A DNA stretch of 64,000 bases, taken from positions 1 through 64,000 of the forward strand of contig NZ_BAABLI010000033.1 of NCBI RefSeq assembly GCF_039544265.1, written 5' to 3'. Shown here piece after piece: positions 47,613-57,613 of the stretch. The position numbers and the translations under genes were made by a program. The notes beneath the pieces are model-generated. The model had not been told where the DNA came from and did no database searches. It saw only the letters and a list, made by a program, of their open reading frames with translations. Numbering within the stretch: the first letter of the stretch is position 1; each line of letters begins with the position of its first letter. Source of the stretch: Corallincola platygyrae (lineage in GTDB: Bacteria > Pseudomonadota > Gammaproteobacteria > Enterobacterales > Neiellaceae).

Positions 47613-48781
47613 CCGTTCTCCAATAAATTCTGTACTACATCTGCGGCTCTCTCGCTGGCATTTTGCCTTAAAGTCAGATGCTGCGCTCTAAATGTCTCTG
47701 TGAGTTGTGAACAATCCTGGCTCAATTGTTTGTGCAGGGTGTCGGCAAGCGCTTCCGGTGTCGCATCGTCTTGCAGCAGCTCGGGCACCAGAGGCGCATC
47801 GGTGAGCAGATTGGGCAAAGAGACATAGTTCACTTTCACCAACCGTTTCGCGAGCCAGTAGGTCATAGCGCTCACTTTATAAGCAACAACCATGGGGCGA
47901 TTCACCAACATCGCTTCCAGCGCTGCTGTTCCCGAGGCCAGCAGAATTGCATCAGATGCCGCCATGACCTCCCGGGACTGCCCATCAAAGGTGACAAACA
48001 AGCCTTTTGCACCGGGACTCTGTTCAATAAACTGCTGAAATTGTGCTTGCCGCGCTTCATTGGCTAACGGCATCGCGCAGACCAGATTTGGTAGCTTCTG
48101 TCGCAGCCGCGTGACAGTCTCGACAAACGTCGGCAACAAACGCTCCATTTCGCCGCCACGACTGCCCGGTAACACCCCCAGCACCAACGCATTTTCAGCT
48201 AAACCTAGCTTTTTGCGTGCCGCTAATTGAGAGCTATCGAGCGGAACGTCATCCGCCAACGGATGGCCTACAAATTCGCAAGCTACCTGATGTTTGTCGT
48301 AGAACGCTTTTTCAAACGGCAGCAGCGACAGCACCACATCCGTGGCTTTGTCTATCTTGAAGATACGTTTTGGCCGCCATGCCCAAACCGTCGGGCTGAC
48401 GTAATGGACAGTTTTGATCCCCTGCGCTTTAAGCTTGGCCTCAACACCCAGATTAAAATCTGGCGCATCAATGCCAATAAACACATCGGGTTTGAGTGCC
48501 AGCAGCCTTTTAACCAGTTGGCTACGAACTTTCAGTAACTCAGGCAAATGTTTGATTACTTCAAACAATCCCATTACCGAAAGTGTCTCCATCGGAAACC
48601 AGGAATCAAACTCCTGCTCCAACATGCGGGGACCGCCGATGCCAACAAAGTTTGCGTTTGGATATCGTTTTTTGAGTGACTTGATAAGACCAGCGCCGAG
48701 GATGTCTCCTGACATCTCCCCGGCAACAATGGCGATATTAAAGGGGCGGTTTCCCGCCTTATCGGACAATGCCACGCTCAC
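47606..48781 (-). CDS. lpxB: lipid-A-disaccharide synthase
   Basis: 391 residues. It joins UDP-diacylglucosamine and lipid X to give the lipid A disaccharide. Seen: IAIVAGEMSGDILGAGLI, GIGGPRM, VSPTVWAWRPKRI, and LGVLPGSRGGEMERLLP (GPGTB fold), plus ASGTAALEAML. The start at GTG 48781 overlaps the lpxA end by 23 bases; a GTG at 48775 is also possible. It is part of the lpxD-fabZ-lpxA-lpxB order. Confidence 0.97.
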   Translation of the reverse strand: MSVALSDKAGNRPFNIAIVAGEMSGDILGAGLIKSLKKRYPNANFVGIGGPRMLEQEFDSWFPMETLSVMGLFEVIKHLPELLKVRSQLVKRLLALKPDVFIGIDAPDFNLGVEAKLKAQGIKTVHYVSPTVWAWRPKRIFKIDKATDVVLSLLPFEKAFYDKHQVACEFVGHPLADDVPLDSSQLAARKKLGLAENALVLGVLPGSRGGEMERLLPTFVETVTRLRQKLPNLVCAMPLANEARQAQFQQFIEQSPGAKGLFVTFDGQSREVMAASDAILLASGTAALEAMLVNRPMVVAYKVSAMTYWLAKRLVKVNYVSLPNLLTDAPLVPELLQDDATPEALADTLHKQLSQDCSQLTETFRAQHLTLRQNASERAADVVQNLLENGC

Positions 48782-49541
48782 TGGCCAGGATGAAGTCTGA
48801 AAGCGCTTTCACTTCGGGGTGCTCTTCAGCCATTTCCTGCAAAACAGGCTTCGCTTCTTCCAAAGTGAGATTCTTACGATATACCGCCTTGTAAGCACGG
48901 CGGATAGCCATGATAGCTTCTTTGCTGAAGCCACGGCGTTTCAGGCCTTCACTATTGATACCATGGGCATGGTCATCACGACACATAACATAGGTTGGCA
49001 CGTCTTTATGCACCGTTGAACCACCGGCGATAAAGGCGTGATCACCAATTTTCACAAACTGATGAAATGCCGATAGCCCGCCGATAATGGCGTGGTTACC
49101 CACTTTGATATGGCCCGCTAGTGTGACGTTGTTAGCCAGGATCACGTCATCACCGACAATACAATCATGAGCGATATGGACGTAAGCCATAAACAGGCCA
49201 CGGCTACCGATTTTTGTGATCCCTTCATCCTGAACCGTACCACGATGAATAGTCACACACTCGCGGATAACATTGTCGTCGCCTATCTCCAGCTCAGTGG
49301 GCTCACCAGCATATTTTTTGTCCTGGCAATCCTCACCAACAGAGGCAAACTGGAAGATACGATTTCTTTTACCGATACGCGTCGGGCCTCTCACAACCAC
49401 ATGAGAACTGATCACCGTATCGTCACCGATGCTTACGTTATCTGCGATATAAGAAAAAGGACCAATCTCTACATTGGCACCAATGACTGCCGTAGGTTCA
49501 ACTACAGCAGTTGGATGTATCTTAGCGGACTTGTCTATCAC
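48759..49541 (-). CDS. lpxA: acyl-ACP--UDP-N-acetylglucosamine O-acyltransferase
   Basis: 260 residues from GTG 49541 (E. coli LpxA 262 starts MIDKSA; here VIDKSAKIHPTAVV). The frame open to 49565 would run into fabZ. A GAGG ribosome site supports the GTG. It performs the first step of lipid A synthesis. A left-handed beta helix of hexapeptide repeats runs from about 5 to 180, with the catalytic His in AYVHIAHDCIVGDD and GLSAFHQF. A helical C-terminus follows. It starts 2 bases after the fabZ stop. Confidence 0.97.
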   Translation of the reverse strand: MIDKSAKIHPTAVVEPTAVIGANVEIGPFSYIADNVSIGDDTVISSHVVVRGPTRIGKRNRIFQFASVGEDCQDKKYAGEPTELEIGDDNVIRECVTIHRGTVQDEGITKIGSRGLFMAYVHIAHDCIVGDDVILANNVTLAGHIKVGNHAIIGGLSAFHQFVKIGDHAFIAGGSTVHKDVPTYVMCRDDHAHGINSEGLKRRGFSKEAIMAIRRAYKAVYRKNLTLEEAKPVLQEMAEEHPEVKALSDFILASERGIVR

Positions 49542-49543
49542 CC

Positions 49544-49996
49544 TTAGGCCTCGCGACGTGCACACATGATTTCAGCAGAACAAACTACCTGACCTTCCAC
49601 CTTGGCTACACAATCGAACTTCGCCATCCCGCGACGCTCTTTTACCAGTTCCACTTCCAAGACCACAGTATCACCAGGAACCACCGGGCGCTTAAAACGC
49701 GCATTGTCACAAGATGCAAAGTAGTAGATGGTATTTTCAGTCGGCTTATCTACCGACGTTTTGTATCCCAGAATACCGGTTGCCTGAGCCATCGCCTCAA
49801 GGATAAGTACGCCTGGAAAAACCGGTTTCTTTGGGAAATGACCAGGGAAGAAGTGCTCGTTATACGTCACGTTCTTAATCGCGTGCAGCCACTTACCTGC
49901 TTCATAATCGAGAACTTTGTCGACCAAAAGAAAAGGATAACGGTGTGGTAGATGATCCAGGATATCCTGAATATCCATAGTGTTCGCGTCAGACAA
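49544..49996 (-). CDS. fabZ: 3-hydroxyacyl-ACP dehydratase FabZ
   Basis: 150 residues. It dehydrates 3-hydroxyacyl-ACP in fatty acid elongation. The active-site His and Glu lie in LPHRYPFLLVDKV and FPGHFPKKPVFPGVLILEAMAQATG (quoted in part). It sits between lpxD and lpxA because both pathways compete for 3-hydroxymyristoyl-ACP. The start ATG 49996 is downstream of a GGAG site. Confidence 0.97.
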   Translation of the reverse strand: MSDANTMDIQDILDHLPHRYPFLLVDKVLDYEAGKWLHAIKNVTYNEHFFPGHFPKKPVFPGVLILEAMAQATGILGYKTSVDKPTENTIYYFASCDNARFKRPVVPGDTVVLEVELVKERRGMAKFDCVAKVEGQVVCSAEIMCARREA

Positions 49997-50035
49997 AGTA
50001 CGCTCCTTAAATTCTGTTAACTAATAGCGACGAAT

Positions 50036-51067
50036 TCAGTCGTCGCCTTTCAATGCGTTCAGTTCCGATTCCAGCGCTTTAATACGCCGGTACATCTCAT
50101 CCAGCTTGGGGAACCTGGCGGCATTTTTACGCCACTCTTTATTTGGCAGAGTGATGACACCAGAGCTGTATACACCCGGCTCTTTTTCGCCACGCATCAC
50201 CATACTCATTCCAGAGTAGTGCACATTATCGCCAATTTCGATGTGGCCATTGACTACGGACGCGCCACCGATAACACACTGTTTGCCAACCTTGACGCTG
50301 CCAGCAAACGTTGCCGCGCCAGCAATGGCAGTACGATCACCAATTTCAACGTTATGGGCCACATGACAATGGTCGTCAATAATGACCCCGGCACGAATGA
50401 TGGTGTCATCCAGCGCCCCACGATCAATAGTTACCAATGCGCCAATTTCCACATTGTCTTCGATGATCACTCGACCCGTCTGTGGGATCCGTACCCAGTT
50501 GCCTTTATCGTTGGCGTAACCGAAACCATCAGCGCCAACTACTGTACCACTATGTATGCGACAATCTGCTCCGATTACCGTGCGGTGATAAAGGGTTACG
50601 TTGCTGAAAATGTGCGTATTTTCACCAAGTTTAGAGTTATGCCCAATATAGCTATTAGCGCCGATGACAGCGCCGTCGCCGATCTCAGAACCTGGTTCGA
50701 TGACCGCATGAGCACCTATCGAAACGTTAGAGCCTAACGTAACCCCATCAACCACGGCACTTGGGTGTATGCTGCTGGCATGTGCAGGGGACGTGTCCAA
50801 AAGCTGAGCGGCTAATGCATAACCAAGGTAGGGATTAGCCATGACCAGGGCATTGCTGTTTACTTCTTCAGCAACATCAGGGCTTACGATAACTGCTGTG
50901 GCTTTTGCTTCTTTCAGGTGCGTTTTGTACTTGGGATTTGTAAGAAAGGCGACCTGGTGGTCGCCTGCCTTGTCAAGCGAGGCGATAGACTCGACCTCTG
51001 CTTGAGGATCCCCCTGTAACTCGGCGCCAATATGAGCCGCCAACTCAGAGAGTGTAACTTTGGACAT
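50036..51067 (-). CDS. lpxD: UDP-3-O-(3-hydroxymyristoyl)glucosamine N-acyltransferase
   Basis: 343 residues. It adds the second hydroxyacyl chain in lipid A synthesis. An N-terminal uridine-binding domain (1-100) begins MSKVTLSELAAHIGAEL. The beta helix follows (about 105-315) with repeats such as VTLGSNVSIG and the catalytic His region in CHVAHNVEIG. The C-terminal helix carries RIKALESELNALKG. It starts 8 bases after skp. Confidence 0.97.
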   Translation of the reverse strand: MSKVTLSELAAHIGAELQGDPQAEVESIASLDKAGDHQVAFLTNPKYKTHLKEAKATAVIVSPDVAEEVNSNALVMANPYLGYALAAQLLDTSPAHASSIHPSAVVDGVTLGSNVSIGAHAVIEPGSEIGDGAVIGANSYIGHNSKLGENTHIFSNVTLYHRTVIGADCRIHSGTVVGADGFGYANDKGNWVRIPQTGRVIIEDNVEIGALVTIDRGALDDTIIRAGVIIDDHCHVAHNVEIGDRTAIAGAATFAGSVKVGKQCVIGGASVVNGHIEIGDNVHYSGMSMVMRGEKEPGVYSSGVITLPNKEWRKNAARFPKLDEMYRRIKALESELNALKGDD

Positions 51068-51075
51068 AGATTTCC

Positions 51076-51573
51076 TTACTGGGCTTTCGCCAGCTCGGCG
51101 ATCACCTTGTCAGTGATATCTGTATTATCAGCAGCAAAAACCAGCGCGTTGGTATTGAACACCATGGCGATACCTTCTGCAGTTGCAACCTTATTAATTG
51201 CTGCCTGTACTTTCATGAGCAGCTTATTTCGTTCGTCCGCCTGACGGCGACGATTGTCTTCTTCCAAAGCTTTGGTTTTAAGCTCGTACTGAGACTTTAA
51301 CGCTTCAAGTTGGCGTTCAAGCGCAATGCGCTCATCTTCGCCCATTAAAGCACCATCTTTCTGTGCTTTCTGAACGATTCCCTGCATCTCACCTTCCATG
51401 CGCTTAATCTCTTCAACACGGTCGGCGAATTCGCGCTTAAGGAGTGCGCCAATTTCATCCTTCTGAGGCATCTCCTGCAGAACTTTTGGCATATTGACGT
51501 AGGCAACGTCTGCTGCCGCTACATTGGAAATCAAAGCAATTGCTGCCAAGGCAGCGAAAAACAGCTTTTTCAA
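51076..51573 (-). CDS. skp: periplasmic chaperone Skp/OmpH
   Basis: 165 residues from TTG 51573, preceded by AAGGA at seven bases. The ATG-initiated frame from 51627 would add an unlikely N-terminus before the signal peptide. The signal peptide LKKLFFAALAAIALISNVAA is cut before DVAYVNM. The helical, coiled-coil body (30-140) is charged and rich in Glu, Lys and Gln. It carries outer-membrane proteins across the periplasm to BamA, encoded just upstream. Confidence 0.93.
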   Translation of the reverse strand: MKKLFFAALAAIALISNVAAADVAYVNMPKVLQEMPQKDEIGALLKREFADRVEEIKRMEGEMQGIVQKAQKDGALMGEDERIALERQLEALKSQYELKTKALEEDNRRRQADERNKLLMKVQAAINKVATAEGIAMVFNTNALVFAADNTDITDKVIAELAKAQ

Positions 51574-51651
51574 AGCATGCTCCTTAAGTTTTGTAATAGG
51601 CTTCCTAACAGCCCGTAAATCTAGCACTTCCGATAATGTGATACCAGCGGA

Positions 51652-54153
51652 CTAGAAAGTCTTACCAATATTGAACGAGAACACTTCTGTTTCGTCGCCT
51701 TCGTAGTCTTTAACAGCTTTCGCCAGGCTGAATACCATAGGCCCCATGGGCGATACCCATTGGACAGAGATACCTGCAGAAACTCGCATTCTACTGGGAT
51801 CAGAGTAGTCATCGATTTTTGCAAATTCTTCAGGTGAAAGATCTCGATAGCTATCATAGTCAAATTCTGTATCCCAAACGTTACCTGCATCAACAAAGAA
51901 GCTGGAACGGACAGAGTTGTTATATGACTCATCCAAGAAGGGTGTCGGGACAAACAACTCAAAAGTTGCCATAGCCATCGCATTACCACCAAGTGAGTTA
52001 CTACTTGTACTGATTAAATCATCTTGGGGACCTGGCAGAATCGAGTCGCTGCCTCCGCCAGGGTTTGGCGAACCTGGAATATTTTCTGGGTCTGGGTACC
52101 TGATAACCCCACGAGGACCGACAGAGTTTGAACGGAAGCCCCTTAGCGTGCCAGAGCCGCCCCCCCTAAAGTTCTCCCAGAACGGTAAGATTTGATCATT
52201 GCCATCCTTGTCGCCATAACCGTTACCGTAACCCAAGCTGGTTTTCACCATAAAGCTGAAGTCTTGTTTTTGAGTTAGCGGGAAATACCAGCGACTTTCA
52301 TAGTTCAGCTTGAAATATTGCAAATCACTACTTTCAGGTGTAGTGACTTTTCCACCCACGGTGTGGCGATAGCCTGAGGATGGGAATAAACCTCTGTTCA
52401 ACTTGTTACGAGACCACTGGGCATTCAAATCGAACGTATCAAACTCGAGTTTGGCATCCGGGTCATCTGTGTCCGCGTAAATTAAGAAGAATTGCTGGAT
52501 CTGATCGTAGGGATCCAAGTTGGACAATTCATTGTGGCGAAAACCAACGCCAAAGCTCAATCGGTCATATTCGTTCAGCGGGAAGCCCAAGTTACTACTT
52601 ACACCATATGAGTCATTGTTGTAGTTGACCAAGTTAGCATCACCCGCATCGAACGAGCTGTAGAAAACACGTCCGCCTAGTGATACCCCATCTTTAGTAA
52701 AGTATGGGTCGGTATAAGAGACATCGACTCGCTGTGAATATGTATTTTGGGAAACATTAAGAGAAACACTGTTCCCTGTTCCCATAAAATTCTTTTGAGA
52801 AATACCACCCTGTAGGCTGACACCACTGCCAGTACCGTAGCCTACCCCGGCGTTAAACGAGCCAGTCTGCTGCTCTGTTACTGTCCAGTCGACATCAACG
52901 ATATCCTCACTACCCACTAATCTGACTACTTCATAATTGGGATCGGCAAAGAAACCAAGACGATTTAATCGTGCTTTTGATTGTTCAAGAGCAGCTTCTG
53001 ACAGCCACGCACCTTCCATCTGTCGCATTTCTCGGCGCAACACCTCATCTTTAGTGATGTGGTTGCCGGAGAAATTGATACGGCGCACATAAATTCGAGC
53101 TCCGGGCTCAACGTGAACAGTTAGCTTAACAGTCTTGTCTACATCATCGACTTCTGGGTAAGTACTAACCTTTGGATACGCATAACCAAAACGTCCCAGA
53201 TAACGGCTGATGGTTTCTTCTGCATAGGTAACCTCAGCTGCGCTGTACAGGCTACCCTCTTTAAACGGAATCAGAGCGCGAATCAGTTCGTCTTTTCCTA
53301 CCAGGTTACCGGCAACTTTCACTTCTGAGACGTTATAGGTCTCTCCCTCAGAGACGTTGATGGTGACGTAGACAGCTTTCTTATCTGGTGTCAACGAGAC
53401 CTGTGTCGAATCAACGTTGAAGCGGATATAACCTCTATCGCGGTAGTAACTGGTCAGGTTTTCCAAATCGCCACTTAAGCGTTGCTTCTCGTAGCGCTCA
53501 GAACCGAAAAAGTCCCACCAAGGTACGTGGTCTGTGAGCTCAAATAGTTCTCGTAACTCTGCTTCAGGGAAAATGCGGTTACCAACGATATTAATCTGCT
53601 GGATCTTAGCCGCATCACCTTCATTGAATACAATTTTCAAATCAACTCGGTTTCGCGGTAACGGCGTGACAAATACATCAACTTTTGCGGTGTACTTACC
53701 CACACCATAATAGAAGTCTTCCAACCCTTTCTCGACATTGGCAATGATACTTCGATCTAAAGGCTCACCGACCTTAATACCGTTACCGGCAAGACTTTCT
53801 TCCAACTTTTCATCAGGAATATCTTCATTACCGCTGAACACGATATTACTGATAGTTGGGCGTTCTGCTACACGGATAAGAAGTACATCACCATCTCGCA
53901 GCACCTGGATCGACTCAAAGTGGCCAGACTTATTCAGTGACTTGATTAATTGAGCCACACTGAGTGGTGTTACCTCATCACCGACACGCACTGGCACATG
54001 CAGCAGTGCTGCACCCAGAGCAACACGTTGCAGCCCTTCAATCTGAATATCTTCAACAACAAAAGATGAAGAAGATGCCGATGCACTTGCAACAAAAGAT
54101 GCGCCAAGCAGGCAGAGTGCGGAAAGCGCTTTACGAAACCCCATTGAATTCAT
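51652..54153 (-). CDS. bamA: outer membrane protein assembly factor BamA
   Basis: 833 residues. A signal peptide (about 1-26) precedes five POTRA domains (about 30-430), which start FVVEDIQIEGLQRV. The 16-strand barrel follows, with the lid-loop motif GTLRGFRSN, a Gly/Pro-rich loop near 690-715 and a C-terminal aromatic FSFNIGKTF. It inserts beta-barrel proteins in the outer membrane as the core of the BAM complex. ATG 54153 or 54144 may start it. rseP lies upstream and skp downstream. Confidence 0.97.
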   Translation of the reverse strand: MNSMGFRKALSALCLLGASFVASASASSSSFVVEDIQIEGLQRVALGAALLHVPVRVGDEVTPLSVAQLIKSLNKSGHFESIQVLRDGDVLLIRVAERPTISNIVFSGNEDIPDEKLEESLAGNGIKVGEPLDRSIIANVEKGLEDFYYGVGKYTAKVDVFVTPLPRNRVDLKIVFNEGDAAKIQQINIVGNRIFPEAELRELFELTDHVPWWDFFGSERYEKQRLSGDLENLTSYYRDRGYIRFNVDSTQVSLTPDKKAVYVTINVSEGETYNVSEVKVAGNLVGKDELIRALIPFKEGSLYSAAEVTYAEETISRYLGRFGYAYPKVSTYPEVDDVDKTVKLTVHVEPGARIYVRRINFSGNHITKDEVLRREMRQMEGAWLSEAALEQSKARLNRLGFFADPNYEVVRLVGSEDIVDVDWTVTEQQTGSFNAGVGYGTGSGVSLQGGISQKNFMGTGNSVSLNVSQNTYSQRVDVSYTDPYFTKDGVSLGGRVFYSSFDAGDANLVNYNNDSYGVSSNLGFPLNEYDRLSFGVGFRHNELSNLDPYDQIQQFFLIYADTDDPDAKLEFDTFDLNAQWSRNKLNRGLFPSSGYRHTVGGKVTTPESSDLQYFKLNYESRWYFPLTQKQDFSFMVKTSLGYGNGYGDKDGNDQILPFWENFRGGGSGTLRGFRSNSVGPRGVIRYPDPENIPGSPNPGGGSDSILPGPQDDLISTSSNSLGGNAMAMATFELFVPTPFLDESYNNSVRSSFFVDAGNVWDTEFDYDSYRDLSPEEFAKIDDYSDPSRMRVSAGISVQWVSPMGPMVFSLAKAVKDYEGDETEVFSFNIGKTF

Positions 54154-54197
54154 TCTATTTTTGCTCGAATACTTCTTATAATTCTTCGCTGTTTGGA

Positions 54198-55547
54198 CTA
54201 CAGGCGTGCGACATCGTTAAAAATCGCTATTCCCATGATCATAAGCAGCAGTACAGACCCAATTCTGAATCCTACCTCTTGAATGCGCTCAGACACAGGT
54301 TTGCCCCGAATAGCTTCGACGATGTAATAAACCAAATGACCACCGTCTAATACCGGAAGTGGTAATAGATTAATCACTCCCAAATTGACACTGATTAACG
54401 CCAGAAAACCCAGGAAGTAGACTAATCCATAACCTGCGCTACTCCCTGCACCTTGGGCAATGGAGATCGGTCCACTAAGGTTCTTGACCGACACATCACC
54501 CGTGATTAGCTTGCCGATCATATCAATGCTAAGAGTAATAAGCTGTCCCGTTTTCTCGACGCCTTTCACAAAGGCATCAACAAAACCGTATTGCATTTCT
54601 AATCTATAGGCGTCCGGCCAAGGTTCAACTTTGGGGGCAACACCCAGGTAGCCCACCCTCCCGTCATCACTGTCCCTTTCTCCGGGAACCACGGTAAGGG
54701 ACATTTTCTCGTCGGCACGAGTTAGATCCAGCAATACTGGTTGGCCTGGACTGGTCGCAATAATCGATACCAGCTGCGGCCATGATTCAATCACTTCGCC
54801 ATTAGCAGCTAAAACCTCATCACCCACCTGCAAACCGCCCACAGCGGCTGCACTTCCTTCCTCTACATGGGCAAGTTGCAATGTCACTTCAGGAAAGAAC
54901 GGTTTAATGCCCAATGATTGCAGAAGAGGCTCTCTATCTGGATCAAAGTTCCATTGACTAATGTCTAATTGTTTGGCGACTTTTCCTTGGTCTGGCGCAT
55001 CGACCAGTACCTCTATTTTCTCACCGCCAATGTGACTGACCAGAGCTAAACTGACCTCTTCCCAGTCAAGCGTCCTACGACCTGCTATCTCTATAAACTC
55101 TGACTTTGGCTGCAGACCGGCATCAGCCGCTATGCTCTGCGGTGCGACCTCACCTATCACGGGCTTGACGCTAGGAACACCTATGCCGAACATCAACCAA
55201 TAAGCAAAAACTGCAAATACGAAGTTGGCGATAGGCCCAGCGGAAACGATCGCGATTCGTTGCCAGACCGGTTTACTATCAAATGCATAAGGCTTGTCTT
55301 GTTCTGCGATGTCGTCTACTCGTCCATCCAACATACGGACGAAGCCGCCAAGTGGTATCGCCGCTATGACATATTCGGTGCCGCTGGCACTGGTTCTACT
55401 CCATATGGCCTTACCAAACCCGATTGAAAATTTGAGCACCTTTACGCCACAACGACGTGCCACCCAAAAGTGCCCGTATTCGTGAAACGTTATGAGGATG
55501 CCCAGCGCGATAACAAAGGCGAAAAAATTCCAGAGGATATCCAACAT
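54198..55547 (-). CDS. rseP: site-2 RIP metalloprotease RseP
   Basis: 449 residues. It cleaves the anti-sigma factor RseA within the membrane in the sigma-E response. The zinc motif HEYGH (about 22-26) is in the first helix. Two PDZ domains occupy the middle (about 115-300). The last helices carry NLGVINLLPLPVLDGGHL (the LDG zinc ligand motif). It overlaps neither neighbour: dxr ends 4 bases before its start. Confidence 0.97.
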   Translation of the reverse strand: MLDILWNFFAFVIALGILITFHEYGHFWVARRCGVKVLKFSIGFGKAIWSRTSASGTEYVIAAIPLGGFVRMLDGRVDDIAEQDKPYAFDSKPVWQRIAIVSAGPIANFVFAVFAYWLMFGIGVPSVKPVIGEVAPQSIAADAGLQPKSEFIEIAGRRTLDWEEVSLALVSHIGGEKIEVLVDAPDQGKVAKQLDISQWNFDPDREPLLQSLGIKPFFPEVTLQLAHVEEGSAAAVGGLQVGDEVLAANGEVIESWPQLVSIIATSPGQPVLLDLTRADEKMSLTVVPGERDSDDGRVGYLGVAPKVEPWPDAYRLEMQYGFVDAFVKGVEKTGQLITLSIDMIGKLITGDVSVKNLSGPISIAQGAGSSAGYGLVYFLGFLALISVNLGVINLLPLPVLDGGHLVYYIVEAIRGKPVSERIQEVGFRIGSVLLLMIMGIAIFNDVARL

Positions 55548-55550
55548 GAA

Positions 55551-56744
55551 CTATTGAGTCTCAGCGATGACTTGATTAGCTACCTTGCGAGCCATTCTAT
55601 CTAGCTCTACAACCTGTTCCAAACTATTTAACTGCTGTGATTGGACTTTCTCTAGTACCTGTTGGTTCACCGCAGATATATCCGTAAACCGGATCAACCT
55701 CTCAAGAAATGCATTTACTGCCACTTCATTGGCTGCATTTAATGCAGTGCATGCCCACTGGCCCGCCTTACAGGCGTCAATCGCTAGCTTTAAACAAGGA
55801 AAACGTTCGAAATCGGGTGCGGTAAAACTAAAATCGAGCATATTAGTGAAGTCGAGAGGAGCGACACCGCTGTCTATCCTCTCAGGAAACGCCATGGCAT
55901 GCGCTATCGGGGTGCACATGTCGGGATTACCCAGCTGGGCCAATACGGAGCCATCGCGATACTGAACCATGGAGTGGATAACACTTTGCGGATGAATAAC
56001 GACCTGGATCTGCTCAGGATCGGCATTAAACAACCACTTAGCTTCGATGAATTCGAGCCCCTTGTTCATCATGGTGGCAGAATCAACTGAGATCTTCCGT
56101 CCCATAGACCAATTAGGATGCTTACATGCTTGCTCCGGCGTCATGTTACTCAGAGACGAGATGGGCGAGGTTAAAAACGGTCCACCACTCCCCGTTAGCA
56201 GGATCTTCGAAATACCGTGAGACGCCAACTCAGAACCAGAGCTATCCTGTTGCACCTGATGAGGTAAGCACTGAAAAATCGCATTATGCTCGCTGTCGAT
56301 AGGTAACAGAGTGGCACCGTGTCTTGCGACTTCCGCAATAAAAAGCTCACCCGACATGACCAAAGCTTCTTTATTGGCCAGTAACACTTTTTTGCCAGCT
56401 TTTACCGCTGCCATGGTTGGCAGCAGACCCGCCGCTCCTACAATCGCAGCCATGACGGTATCGACATCACTATCTGACGATACGCTCTCAAGAGCCTCTT
56501 TCCCTGCTAAAGGAACACTGGAAGAGCCAGCATTGGAAAGCGCCAACTTGAGTTCGTCGAGGTCAGATTCCGATGCCACAACAGCAAACCTTGGCTTAAA
56601 CTCCAGGCATTGTTGGACAAGACGATGGATGTTTTTCGCCGCAGTGAGAGCAAACACTTCAAACTGGGTTGGGTTACGACGGATAACCTCTAACGTGCTT
56701 TGACCAATCGAGCCTGTCGCACCAAGAATCGAGATTCGCTGCAT
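55551..56744 (-). CDS. dxr: 1-deoxy-D-xylulose 5-phosphate reductoisomerase
   Basis: 397 residues (E. coli 398). It makes 2-C-methylerythritol 4-phosphate in the non-mevalonate isoprenoid pathway, using NADPH. Seen: ISILGATGSIGQSTLEVIRR, LANKEALVMSGELF, LPIDSEHNAIFQCL and NHPNWSMGRKISVDSATMMNKG-like KISVDSATMMNKGLEFIEA. ATG 56744 shares a base with the cdsA stop (TGATG), which decides the start over 56768. It supplies precursors for undecaprenyl-PP made by the UppS product nearby. Confidence 0.97.
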   Translation of the reverse strand: MQRISILGATGSIGQSTLEVIRRNPTQFEVFALTAAKNIHRLVQQCLEFKPRFAVVASESDLDELKLALSNAGSSSVPLAGKEALESVSSDSDVDTVMAAIVGAAGLLPTMAAVKAGKKVLLANKEALVMSGELFIAEVARHGATLLPIDSEHNAIFQCLPHQVQQDSSGSELASHGISKILLTGSGGPFLTSPISSLSNMTPEQACKHPNWSMGRKISVDSATMMNKGLEFIEAKWLFNADPEQIQVVIHPQSVIHSMVQYRDGSVLAQLGNPDMCTPIAHAMAFPERIDSGVAPLDFTNMLDFSFTAPDFERFPCLKLAIDACKAGQWACTALNAANEVAVNAFLERLIRFTDISAVNQQVLEKVQSQQLNSLEQVVELDRMARKVANQVIAETQ

Positions 56745-57610
56745 CACCCGATCCACAGCCAGTAGCAAAGAGCAAATACAGGTAGAGCGGCTGTCAGGCT
56801 GTCAATGCGATCCAACACGCCACCGTGGCCAGGTAATATTCGGCCTGAATCTTTAATCCCTGCTTGGCGCTTAAACATACTTTCTGCCAAATCACCAAAC
56901 ACTGAGGCAAGCACTGCCAGTACACTTGCCAAAACGAAGTAGCCCCAATCGGAAGGAGCCACTTTAAGTGTCCAGGCACCACCCAGAGCCACTAAAGCTG
57001 CTGAGCATAAACCACCGAGCATGCCCTCAATGGTTTTCCCCGGGCTAACTTTTGGCATCAGCTTGCGCTTGCCAAACTGCTTACCTGTGAAGTAAGCGCC
57101 AGAATCAGCAGCCCAAACCATGGCGAGAACAATCAGCAGCAATTCTGCGCCATACCAAACACCGTATTTTTCAGCATGGGTACTGCGGAGTAACACTACC
57201 GCGATTGCGAAGGGCAGCAGGGTCATCAACCCGGCAATAAACTTGAGCACGGTTTGGGATTTCCAAATCACCGCGCTTTTGGGAAACGAAAACACCAGTA
57301 TGACGGCAGCAACCCACCATAAACAGCCAATGATCAACACCGACAGCAGATAGGGAGGCAGAGAAGAAATCGCCTCGAGACTCTGCGGTGGCACCTGCCA
57401 GCAGAGACCAGCAAATGCCGCAGTAATAACAGAAGCAAACAAAGCACGCTGCAGTTTGTTAACCAATAGGCAAAACTTGGACCACTCCCATCCGGCTACC
57501 CAGACCACCAAACCGACTGCGATAGCCAGTCCATTTGCAGAGAGATAGAACAGTGCAGCTAACGCAACAACAAGTAGGGCTACTGCAGTTATGATTCTTT
57601 GCTTAAGCAA
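56744..57610 (-). CDS. cdsA: phosphatidate cytidylyltransferase
   Basis: 288 residues. It makes CDP-diacylglycerol from phosphatidate and CTP for all phospholipids. Several hydrophobic helices are present, and the signature KDSGRILPGHGGVLDRIDSL is near the end. TTG 57610 starts it, supported by MLKQRIITAV matching E. coli CdsA and a GGGG ribosome site. It begins 4 bases after uppS and its stop overlaps the dxr start. Confidence 0.96.
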   Translation of the reverse strand: MLKQRIITAVALLVVALAALFYLSANGLAIAVGLVVWVAGWEWSKFCLLVNKLQRALFASVITAAFAGLCWQVPPQSLEAISSLPPYLLSVLIIGCLWWVAAVILVFSFPKSAVIWKSQTVLKFIAGLMTLLPFAIAVVLLRSTHAEKYGVWYGAELLLIVLAMVWAADSGAYFTGKQFGKRKLMPKVSPGKTIEGMLGGLCSAALVALGGAWTLKVAPSDWGYFVLASVLAVLASVFGDLAESMFKRQAGIKDSGRILPGHGGVLDRIDSLTAALPVFALCYWLWIG

Positions 57611-57613
57611 AAA

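Noticed and set aside
52010..52120. Gly/Pro-rich insertion in BamA as something unusual
   Set aside because: It falls after the LRGF motif, in loop 6, where E. coli BamA also has a long insertion.
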